In this document: one piece after another, positions 52,501-61,675 of the stretch | How the letters are laid out: every line of letters begins with the position of its first letter | Position numbering within the stretch: the stretch's first letter is position 1 | Assembly (NCBI GenBank): GCA_023846275.1 | Contig: CM043874.1 | Location: 27,873,630-27,937,629 of the forward strand | Source of the DNA: Vanilla planifolia | Lineage: Eukaryota > Streptophyta > Magnoliopsida > Asparagales > Orchidaceae | DNA: 64,000 bases | Reading direction: 5' to 3' | Made by a program: the position numbers and the translations under genes | The notes under the pieces: model-generated | Database searches by the model: none | What the model saw: the letters and a program-made list of their open reading frames with translations, nothing else | Told to the model about the DNA's origin: nothing

Positions 52501-55500
52501 CTTGGCTCTTAACATTGATGACTTTATATATGTTGTGATGGAACTTAACAAATGAGTTTGAGGAGTGTCACATAGATGCTTGAGGTTTAAGTATTTCTTG
52601 AATTGTTTATGGGGCCACTCGAGTAGTATGGAAAGTTGGACTTTAATATTGACCTTTGAATTTAGTTTTATGTCTTTTGGTGCAATTACCTGACTTTTCA
52701 TATGAGGGGTCAATAATGATTCAACAACTTTAAGGAGATTTACAATTTTTCCTCATTTGCACATTTATTTCCATCAAGCATCAATGTTGGCCTTTGGCAT
52801 CATGATTGGTGTACAATCGACCAATAGGACCTTTTATTCATCTCGCTTGTATGGGCCATCAAGAATAAGCTGCCATTGCAAAAGATCGTAGTTTCTTGTG
52901 ATTTTGCTTTGATTCCTTAATTTTCTAAGCAACACATGTTAAACCACTTGTTGCCATAAGTGATCACTTGATTGGATTGTTGGTTCGCTTAATTTGATTG
53001 GTTGACCTCTTAGCTTAATTTCTTGGGCTACGTGCATGCCACTAGAGGGTTGGGTATCGATTAGTGGTCTTAGGTATTGATTCATGATTTGACTATTGGG
53101 TCACTTATTAGTCTATATTTTGGGTTTTAAATTTATATAAAGTTAGATATTTATGTCAATACGAGCTTGGTTAGGATGCTTAGAAAGTAGAATAAATGGC
53201 AAATAAAAAAAAGAAAACCAGAGTTTGCTGTTGGAATGAGATTTTCACTACAATGAATTTGATCAAAGGGTTAGTAAATGTGAATCTTCTCTTCACACTA
53301 TTGGAAATGTCCTTACGAGGATAGCGTTGGAAGTGTCCCTTCGAGTTTGCTATTCGAGAGGGATTTTTACTACAACAAACTTGATCAAAGGATTACCGAA
53401 CATGAATAAAAAAATATCGAAAAAATAGAGTTAGGTTGTTGGAATGGGATTTTCGTTGCAATGAATTTGATTAAAGGATTACCAAATATGAATCCTCTCT
53501 TCATGCGGTTGGAAATGCCTCTATGAAGATATTGCTGGAAGTGTCCCTTTGAGGTGTGATATAAAACATAGAAAATTCATCTAGATATAAGGAAAGTAGA
53601 ATTTTTATATAGAGATTATTTTGATGAAATTGATAAAACTTCAACATTGATCTCACAATATATGTTTTATATGCTACATAGAAGATTTGGGGTGACCTCC
53701 TATTTCATCAATTGGATCGACTTTTATGCGTCAAAGCCCCTGAGGATTTACAAGAATCCAACAAATAAGGAGCAATCTTATTTCTAAGTTATAAAAAATT
53801 CTAACCTTTTGAGGAAAAGAAGAGATGTATTCTTGATCTCATACGAATCCTCATTTGCTTTTTAGGATGTTCCCAATACAAAACTAATCAAGAAATATTA
53901 AACCGATTTGAAAATGATTTAATCACCTTCAACATTGGTAATTGGTTCTTTAGATGAATGAACATTTTATTAAAATCTGGTGTTTTGATTGAATGTGCCC
54001 CCACTATTACCAAGATTTTAATAATTTTGGTTCAAGATTTGGTTAGCTTGGGCCATCTATTTCTGCCCAAAGAACTAATTTGATCGCACTATCAGATGCA
54101 CGTATTGTATGATATGATGGTTCCTTCTAGCGATAGGTGTAAATATTTGCATATGATCCATTGTAAACTTAGATAATTTGATCAAGTTACTTAGAAAATC
54201 TGATTGTTGGCCCTCCCCGACTTTTGTTCTCATATGTTTGATCTTCTTGTGCTATTTCAAATTGAGGATCATTATTATGTCTGAGACACCTGATCGGTCT
54301 TTCAATCACAAGACTCACTATTGAAGTAGGGACATGCTCTTATAAGCCAAAACAGATATAGGAATTAGGTTGATTATCATCGTTGATTAAATGGTTGTGC
54401 CGTAGAATATAGTTTCCTTGAGGTATCCTCTCGAAATAGTTTTTCGTGTTACATGGCCAAATCATCTTGGTAGGCTCTTGAAGGTTTCAATTCTCAATAT
54501 TCGCCATGGAGTAAATGCTCACATTGGGCAAAAGCTCTAATTGGTGAGTCTTGTATCTAATTCATTCAAGGATTTGAAGCAATCCAACATGAATCGATTT
54601 CAACTTCTTCCCTTTCCTCTTAACTTGGTTCTTGTTGAAGTGCAATGACATAAGATCTCCCATTTTGAACTCTTCTTGACCTGATGCTGGTCATGGAAGG
54701 AATTATATCTTTTCTAAAATTTTATTAAATGTTACTCCATTTCTTGGCAAACTTGATGAATTCCTTCAATGAACTTTTGAGTATATCTCTAACCTATGGC
54801 ATGGAATCAAAATAAAACCAGTCTGCAAGATCTTTGTTATAAATATCCAAAAAAAACTATGAAAGATCTTTGATTTGTGGAATTGTGTATCACCTCGGTT
54901 TATGCAAGCTGAATGCTACATTACTATATGGTTAAAAAAACTCTTGTCGATTGATAGCACAGACTAAGTGATCTGGAACCTTGTTTTGATATGATGATGG
55001 ATATTCATAGCAGAAACTATTCCCAAACTGATGTGTAAGCAATCTTCTTACTTTTTCCTTGATAATGTACTGTTTGAATGGTAATGGTTTATTTGTTTGC
55101 TTTACAAGTGGTTTGTTAGCCTCCTAAGAAATCAGTGGATATGCTCTCTGATGGCCTATGTGGTATTTTGGTAGCAATGTATTCTTAATTTCTTCTTTTA
55201 CCTCTATTATGATTGCACTAAGGATAAAATTGCCATGTATATAAGATTGTAATCCTCTTTAAATACTAGTAAGACCTGTATGCAAGTGGTCACATTGGCT
55301 ATTGTAGGGGTTACATCCTTCTACTTCTAAAAACTATTGCAATATAATTCATCCACTATGCCATACTGGTTGCAGTTTTGATTGATTTTAGATTGCAATG
55401 GCTAATAGTCCACGTGCATGATAATCTCCTTACCAAGGAGATATAACCACCAAAGCTTGATAGTCTAATGAAGTGCTAAGAGGTCCTTGTCATAAGCCAG

Positions 55501-58500
55501 GTAACTGCTTAAACATCTCTGAATGATAAGTAACTATTCTCCTAACTTTCAATAAGAAGACTCCAATTGCATGATATGATACTTTTGCTTCCAACTTGGA
55601 CAATTGCTACAAACTTGGCAAAGCTAAGCCAAGTGTATTGCTGATTTCCTTTTTCAGTTGGAAAGTCTCTGCATGTTAAGAGCTCTATTCAAACTTGCTA
55701 TTTGCATTGCATTTGTGATGGTATTGACAAGATCCAAATAAAAAAACTATGCTGCTCTATGATATATTTTTGGTATTGGGCTAATCTGAATAACCTTCAC
55801 CTTTTCATTGATTTGCAATTCTCCTTTACCAACAATAAACATAAATATATTGGCGTCTTTGAGTGAACCTGCAGTGTCAAGTTCAACTAACAATTGATGC
55901 CTGCCAAGGACGCCAAGAGCTGTTCTTGTCTGTGATGCTTAAGATTAAAGTTTTAGTTGAGAATGTCATATAAGTAGACAATCATGAATTTTTTTTTCTG
56001 AAATTACCCTATTGAAATGTCACTCATAGGTCACTTGAAATTACCTTATTGAAATATCACTAATCATTTGGACAATCCTTGCCAAATTTTCAATGTTCTC
56101 TTCCAAATATGATATTCCTTCACTCACATGTGATGGTTCTCTACTAAATTTAACTTTGGAAATATGAGTAAACGCTTTTAAAATTGAAATTGATCATCAT
56201 TGTGTGGCAAAGGAGACCGATTCTTGATTGTAATTTTGACTTGGGCCTATTAGTCAATGCCCATACTCTAACCGCTGTCCTGCATTGATGCCAACACAAT
56301 TGGTGAACCATATGGTGTCCAAATAAGCTTTGTCATCCCCATTTCTAACACTTAACAACTTGCTACTTGATGTTCTTATTTTTTCCTTCATCCCCATTAC
56401 TCATGGGATCTCATTCTTCATCACCGTTTGATGAGGTGGCCTACGCATTTTCTTGTTTAAGGGGGCAAATTTATGTCGCAATGTTGCAAGTAATTCATGC
56501 CTAATAGGGGTGATAATATTTTAGAATTTTGGTTGGCAGGACACTGCTTGAGGAGAGCACACTTTTGATGGGAATTCAAGCTATGCTTCACTAGCCTTGC
56601 ATCTATTAGGCAAGCTATCATTGCATCAGAGATGCTGCAAATCTAGAAATTATGGCCATCGTTGACGAACATATTCTGTTTTGATTCCCTGAAAATTTAG
56701 CCTTCCTCTCCCATTGATATGCCAAAGATTACTTGACATATGTAAAATAATACCAATTCACATAAAATCTTTTAACATATTCCTTGGTGATGGGAAAATA
56801 GATTTTATGTTGTCTTTTGATCCTTGTTCTTGCCTCGTTTTAATTTATCCAAGTGGATAAAGGAGTGAGGAGCCATTTCCAATTGAAGTTGTGCTACCAA
56901 GCTTTCTATAATGAACTTTTTTTGGCTCTTGGCATTAATAATAGTAATGGACATCTCCATTTTCTCTTGATTCTGAAGCGTGAGCAAAGCCTCTCTAGGT
57001 TATGGTATAGTTTGCTGTTCGTCTTTCCCCTTCGACATTTTCATCAAGAAAGAATTTGATCTGCAATTTTGACTATCCCAATAAGTGCATCTCCCTTAAC
57101 AATGACTGTCTTTTTTCTCCTTTCTTTTTTACAGGCTTTGTATCTTGATGAATATATATTGTCCTTGCTTCCTTTGCAATGATTGTAAAGCCTTATTTAA
57201 TTTCATGTGAAGTTGGAAGTATTTGAATTGAATTTCATCTTTTTCTATTAATCTCAGCTGTTTGTAGGTTTATTGTTTTTCATTGCTCGTTGTGCATTCC
57301 CATGTGACAGATTTGGTTCGATCAATGATTAGAAGGCCCATTGACCTTTTTTGCCTTTGCATCCCAGCATAGCATGGACTTGTTGGGTTAGCACAACTGT
57401 ACTTCTGTTCAAGTTGCCCTTTCCTCTTCTCTCCAAACCATTTACTTTTCTTCCAACATATTTCTTCTTTACACATCTTCTAACTTCTTAGTCGTACCAT
57501 CAAAGGTTACAATCCAAAATTTGCAAAGTGCAAATTATCTACTAGGTGATAATAGCTTTAATACCAATTTGATCCATATTCTTGTCTCAAACTCTTTTAG
57601 GAGAAGATTGCTGCATTAACAAGTGTTTGGGATAGTTGGCCTTGAAAGTAGTACAAATAAAGGAGAATAATAAACAAAAAACTTCATAACATGGCATAGG
57701 AGCGGGATTATTGTTGCCGCAGACTCAGACAACAAATTCCCTGTGAATTCTCACCTTTCATTTTTTTGGAAAATCTCCCCTCAATGCCTCAGGGAAAAAA
57801 CATAATATTTTATACATTGTCCGCAAAAATTATTTTAGTTATTAAATATTCAATACTTGCATACCCATGGAAAATTTATATTAAATAAAGACATTTAATT
57901 ATTTACTAGTTACCTTGATACAAATGACTTCAGAATTTCATGTTTTTGTTTTTTGACTCATTGGATTGGATCTTCCTCTACTATGTGTAGATTCTCTGCT
58001 TATGCTTAGAGCTCTGCTTTGTGATGTTGTATGTGATGGCCTGGGTTTCTGATGCGTTTTGTTTTTGTTTTTACTGTGGGTATCTGGCTTCTTTTTCTGT
58101 GTGTGGTGTTTTTTATGACAACGTAGGCATATTCAAGGTGCTCTATAGGTCAGTTTGGTTGGTGGCTCTGCAATTTACACACTATTATGTTGTATTGATT
58201 TGACGATCTGCTCATTCTTCTTTGGTATTGATGGTTTTATGATTTAGTAGCAGATTTTGAATTGGTTTGATAGATTTACAAACCACCTACTGCAATCCCA
58301 ATCAGTTGTGCCTCCTCTTGCTTAGTTTGTGATGGCTTCCTTTTGCATGCTAGTTTAATTTTGTCTTGCATTTCTTGCACGAGGTTTGCAGTGCTGGGTG
58401 CTTATTTGAGTGGTAGATTTGCCACTGGGTTGTCTGGTTTCTGTGGCATATACTTTCTTTACTTTTGCTCATTCGCTTATGCTGCTCAGCTCTCCCTTTT

Positions 58501-61500
58501 GCTGTTGACTTCACACTTGGCTCATCTATGATTTTGAATGCCTCCTTTCTCATTGGGAGTCATTCATGTATTTCATGGATAACTTCCTTGTCCAAATGGT
58601 AAATCGTCCTCATTGTGGTTAATTGTGCCTTTTTTTGTGATCTACCTGCATCTTTGGATTGCATTTTTGGACATGGATATAAGTAGATTCTTGTAGTTGC
58701 GGTATGCCCTCTTGTGCTTTTGTTAGACTGGTGCTGGCTCGTAGTTGGGCATCTGGATATGTTGCTTGATTGGTGATTTTGGTTCATGAGTTCCTTGCTT
58801 GATGAGATGCATTCCTATGATTGTTGTTTGCTCTTTTGAGGGTATCAGTTTCTGTTCTTTGGGTCGAGATAACAGCCCCTTCAACATGCTTGGCTCTTTT
58901 TTGGACATTGGTTTACTGCCAGTTGGGCTGGTGGGTTGTATAATGTTGGTCGACATATAATGTTGTTTTCGTGTTGGAACTATCTATTATTGACAATATT
59001 TTTTGGGTGCATGACTTATGTTATTGACTTCTGCATTCCTTTGGATCTCTTTTCACTGTACCTTTCATTCCTTAACCATTTCAATATAATTGTTTGTGCT
59101 GCTGCTTAATTTGGATATTTTTTTCTTATGACTTTTGTAATGTCCTGTGTTTTAGTCAGGTGGACCATTGTTGATATTTCACTTATCCCTACGTGCTACT
59201 ATTTTTCATAATATTTGGATATTTTGATTGAAATGAAGAATTGGGCAAATGTTCTTAATTTTTTTAGAAAAAAAATTTCATTTTAAGAAAAACAATTGAG
59301 AAGGGATTTATGAAATTTTGAAATTTGGTGATAAATCAAGCATTTAAAAGAAATAAATGGTAAATGATAAACATTATTGACATCCACATGTTAGAAGATT
59401 ATTTGCAAAGGTAAGACAGATATTCCTACTCTAAATCAAATTATAAATTCTTTTCACTTGGTTACATTTTCATTTACCAATTTAAGAATTGTCTTCTATG
59501 ATGTCTTAGACTTTTTTAGTGATGAAGCTGTCTCCCTTGATTTACCACTGAGAGTGTGCATAGTTTAGTAAAGGTTTGTTGATAATAAGGTTTAGTTTAT
59601 GTTTTTCTCTTTGAGCCGTGCTTTTAAACTTTTGGAGAAAGTGATTAGAATACATTACTAACTGATAACAATGTCTAAAATTCAATTTACTTTTATGTCA
59701 AGAAGGATTAAGGATAAGACTAGATATTTGTCATAAAATTTAATCGAGGTGTTTTGGGCAAAAAAAGGAAGATATTTAATTATTTTTGTATTATTCTAGG
59801 AAAAGCATGTGAAAGAGGTCAAAGTACTCTTTAACAATCCAGTAATAAAAATAGTTAGTATTGTATAGAGTTAATGAAGACATGCATAATGAAATAGTAA
59901 TGATGTGTATGCTCTCAACGGGGATTGGTATACTTTCAGATTTGTGTATATGTAACAAAATTGTTTGTGTACATGATTTTGATTTAAATTTCGGTTGATA
60001 AGTTGTTTTGAGATTTAGATTGCAATGGTAGCCAAATTTTTTTTCATTATTTTTTCCATATTGTTAGAACACTATTTTCTTTTTTCAATGATAAATCTAA
60101 AATTTCTGTGATATTTATCACTAAAAATTTAATGTAAGTATGCATCCTAGTAGCCTAATTATTATAAAAGTATGTTTATTTGTTTTTGGTTGTTGATATG
60201 CACTTGCAATAAATGATATGCATTTTGAATTCCATTAGTTTCAATCTATGTCATACTCATATAAAAATTTAAACTTGAAGAAACTGATTAATGATTTGTA
60301 TGTTTTTCTTCAAATCAAAGTTTCTATATTTATTTAATTGTAGGGAAAGGCCCATATTGATTGCTTAAATTAATTCAAAAGAATATATTTTAATGTAAAA
60401 CAAAATTAGATAAATGTTTAATGCTCAATATATTCCATAAATGGTTAGCTAAAAATGGATTAAGCTAATTAAGTGAATTAAAATTATTTTTTTAACATCA
60501 AATTGTTCAAACAAGTTCAGTTTAATTTAATTAGTTCAAAAGAATGGTTACTAACTTGACATATTTTTAAGTTATTTTAAGTTCAATAAGTTTTTAAATA
60601 AAAATATATAAATTGTTGTTGAGCATAGAGAATTATTCACCAAAAATCATTAATGTGGATGGGGATTTATCTGGAGTGCTTGGAGTCTATTAGCTTATAT
60701 TAATTTAATGTGGAAGATAGCTTATGCTTCTCATCCATTTACTTTGTATTACAATGTGTTTCAATACCCTCTTATCCAATATTGTTTTGTTGTGCCTTTG
60801 TTTCCTACTTGCCTAGTTATTTTCCTTGTTTAGGCTGAATAAGCGTATAATTGACCATCATGAGTTCCACAATGTTTTTGCTTTGTTTAAAAATAGTTGT
60901 GCTTTTCCTTCCCATGCATGACAAAAAGTCATCTTGCTTGTCAAGCTCTCTTGTTTCTAACCACGATAGGCAGGATACCCATGCAGTTGCTCTTTATTGT
61001 GATGTTCATCTAGCAGGGTAATAATGCCAGACATTTTTTTAAATGCAATGCAAACTTTAACGAAATTTTATTTCATATTTATGCACTTGGGTCCTTATAG
61101 GTTTATAATGTCTTTAAAATTATTTTTAATATATGACTCTAATCTACTTTCCCATACCACTAAAAGTTTTATCTATGCAAACAGGAATCCATATTATCTA
61201 TCAGCTTTAGCAATAAAAGTTCGAGATATATTTGCTCTGGTGGGAGTGGTCGTGTTGTTAGAATATGGGATTTGCAGCGGAAGCGCTGCATCAAATGGTT
61301 GAGTGGCCATACAGATACCATTACTGGAGTTATGTACAATTGCAAAGACGAACACCTGGCATCTATCAGTCTTAAAGGTGATCTAATTCTACATAATCTT
61401 GCTTCTGGTGCAAGGGCTGCTGACTTCAAAGATCCATTTGGGTAGGTAGTTTTGTTATATCTCGAAAGTCTTCAATTAAACAGTGCTTGCAGAGTTGGCT

Positions 61501-61675
61501 TTTGATATTCTCTCTCTTCAGTTGAATAATTATTTTCTAATTTCTCATTGCTTCATTGCCATAAAGCCAGGTTTTAAGGGTGCTTGATTTTTCTCGACTT
61601 AGTCGACACATTTTGGTGATAGCAGGTGATGATGGATCTATACATATAGTAGACACAATTGGTCGTGCACCAAAG
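46371..61675 (+). CDS. NEDD1: NEDD1 WD40-repeat protein, N-terminal part (4 exons, incomplete at 3')
   Basis: Join 46371-46530, 49009-49121, 61185-61441 and 61567-61675: 639 nt, 213 codons, in frame throughout with GT-AG introns. NEDD1 recruits gamma-tubulin ring complexes to spindle, phragmoplast and cortical microtubules, working with augmin, so it is needed for microtubule nucleation in dividing cells. The N-terminal WD40 propeller is what is present. Plant NEDD1 hallmarks: [56 protein letters not shown] and [20 protein letters not shown], then HNLASGAR and [18 protein letters not shown]. The last motif has Val where WD repeats usually have Trp. Plant homologues are roughly 780 residues, so about a quarter is here; the rest of the propeller and the C-terminal gamma-tubulin-complex-binding part lie beyond the right edge. 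The first of two adjacent ATGs was taken. No stop or frameshift was seen. Confidence 0.93.
46531..49008 (+). other. NEDD1: NEDD1 intron 1 (2478 bp)
   Basis: Donor GTAATT, acceptor TTGCTTTTGTAG. It contains a direct duplication of about 78 bp at 46984-47128. The open frames at 47146-47430 and 48714-48914 match nothing known and are taken as chance. Confidence 0.9.
46984..47128 (+). repeat. 78-bp tandem duplication in intron 1
   Basis: Two copies of a 'TAGGATAG.TCAAAT..CTTGATTGC' block start at 46992 and 47070. Each ends in the identical GAATTGTCTATTTGGGAGGT block and TTTAG. High identity suggests a fairly recent duplication. Confidence 0.85.
49009..49121 (+). CDS. NEDD1: NEDD1 coding exon 2
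   Basis: 113 nt. Acceptor TTTTGTAG, donor GTAAGC. With the one base carried over it gives 38 codons, [20 protein letters not shown] and [18 protein letters not shown], and ends on a codon boundary. Confidence 0.93.
51600..53560 (+). repeat. Diverged tandem duplication of about 0.95-1.0 kb in intron 2
   Basis: Ordered blocks of 51.6-52.46 kb recur at 52.6-53.5 kb. TTTTCCTCATTTGCACA is at 51743 and about 52746. An AAACCACTTG/GACCATCTGAGG..ATAAGTG block is near 51918 and 52943. TCAACAAGAGTTTGGGAGTG (52209) pairs with TCAATACGAGCTTGGTTAGG (53156), and AGAATTTGCT/AGAGTTTGCT with 52273 and 53220. Offsets run from about 1005 to 947 bp, so indels separate the copies. Within the second copy a further repeat (GTTGGAATG.GATTTTC..T...ATGAATTTGAT) occurs at 53231 and 53439. 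Confidence 0.7.
54560..54690 (-). pseudogene. Integrase C-terminal remnant
   Basis: Minus-strand translation gives [17 protein letters not shown], then [17 protein letters not shown]. This is the pattern of the region after the Ty3/gypsy integrase core ('FQVGDLVW.HLRKERF...RKSKL.P...GPFQVLE'), with 'GPF' changed to GLL. The integrase core should lie at 54.7-55.3 kb but is too degraded to read. Confidence 0.7.
55379..55493 (-). pseudogene. RNase H remnant of the Ty3/gypsy element
   Basis: Minus-strand translation gives YDKDLLALH, stop, [20 protein letters not shown], stop, PLQSKIN. The family pattern is 'SYDKELLALV.A...W..YLLGKEF.IHTDH..L'. The Asp of 'HTDH' is kept as HVDY. The two stops replace single residues. 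Confidence 0.85.
56170..56320 (-). pseudogene. Reverse transcriptase remnant of the Ty3/gypsy element
   Basis: Minus-strand translation gives [16 protein letters not shown], stop, SMGID, two stops, then [20 protein letters not shown]. The family pattern is 'SP.[40 protein letters not shown]'. This is the N-terminal finger region; the catalytic 'YxDD' part was not readable further on. Confidence 0.85.
57555..57568 (-). other. Primer-binding site of the Ty3/gypsy element
   Basis: The reverse complement reads TTGGTATTAAAGCT, close to the plant TGGTATCAGAGC site for initiator tRNA-Met. It lies directly next to the LTR-like block that begins at about 57570 (plus-strand TGATCCATATTC), as a 5' LTR on the minus strand requires. 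Confidence 0.65.
57570..58960 (-). repeat. Putative 5' LTR and less AT-rich adjoining DNA
   Basis: 57570 to about 57900 carries the LTR-like blocks. 57990-58960 has a more balanced base composition, with minus-strand open stretches at 58956-58723, 58787-58560 and 58553-58350 in different frames and rich in Lys, Ser and Gln. I recognise no protein family in them. They could be the upstream part of a long LTR or a separate insertion. Confidence 0.35.
61185..61441 (+). CDS. NEDD1: NEDD1 coding exon 3
   Basis: 257 nt: 85 codons plus two bases. Acceptor GCAAACAG, donor GTAGGT. It encodes [20 protein letters not shown] through [18 protein letters not shown] to [12 protein letters not shown]. It includes the classic WD40 blade 'SGG.G..V.IWDLQ' and the following GH dipeptide. 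Conservation with plant NEDD1 is highest in [20 protein letters not shown]. Confidence 0.95.
61442..61566 (+). other. NEDD1: NEDD1 intron 3 (125 bp)
   Basis: Donor GTAGGT, acceptor CATTGCCATAAAG. The acceptor choice is fixed by the protein: starting exon 4 at CCAGG gives FGQVLRVLD, whereas the AG four bases later would break the frame. The contrast in size with intron 2 is about 100-fold. Confidence 0.9.
61567..61675 (+). CDS. NEDD1: NEDD1 coding exon 4
   Basis: 109 nt. With two bases carried over it gives 37 codons, [20 protein letters not shown] then [17 protein letters not shown], ending on a codon boundary at donor GTTTGT. It matches the plant NEDD1 block 'GQVLRLLDYSR.SRHLLVTAGDDG..HLWDT.GR.PK'. 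Confidence 0.93.

Larger units (their letters stand above)
53106..58000 (-). mobile_element. Ty3/gypsy retrotransposon relic, antisense to NEDD1
   Basis: On the minus strand the order is LTR-like sequence, primer-binding site (57568-57555), RT (about 56.3 kb), RNase H (about 55.4 kb) and integrase C-terminus (about 54.6 kb), then a second LTR-like copy. The LTR-like blocks share 'CTCAAACTCTTTTAG', 'TCCTTGAAAGTAG.ACAAATA' and 'GGGATTAT.G'. They occur at 57577-57720, at 52180-52300, and in a more diverged form at 53106-53230. The order RT-RH-IN is that of Ty3/gypsy. Every domain is broken by stops and frame changes. The outer limits are uncertain; less AT-rich DNA to about 58960 may be the rest of the 5' LTR. 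Confidence 0.75.
49122..61184 (+). other. NEDD1: NEDD1 intron 2 (12,063 bp)
   Basis: Donor GTAAGC at 49122, acceptor TATGCAAACAG ending at 61184. Exon 2 ends and exon 3 starts on codon boundaries, and the joined protein ([14 protein letters not shown]) aligns with plant NEDD1 without a gap, so no coding exon is expected in between. It holds a duplication at 51.6-53.6 kb and an antisense Ty3/gypsy relic at about 53.1-58.0 kb. 49.1-51.5 and 59.0-61.1 kb are AT-rich without features I can name. Open frames at 50574-50798 and 61024-61302 are not supported as genes; the latter overlaps exon 3 in another frame. Confidence 0.9.

Noticed and set aside
58350..58956. Three minus-strand open frames with Lys/Ser/Gln-rich peptides, possible intronic gene
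   Set aside because: Frames differ between neighbours, no start or splice context was evident and no family was recognised. Their position fits LTR-adjacent DNA.
61169..61429. 86-codon minus-strand frame
   Set aside because: Shadow of NEDD1 exon 3 on the opposite strand.
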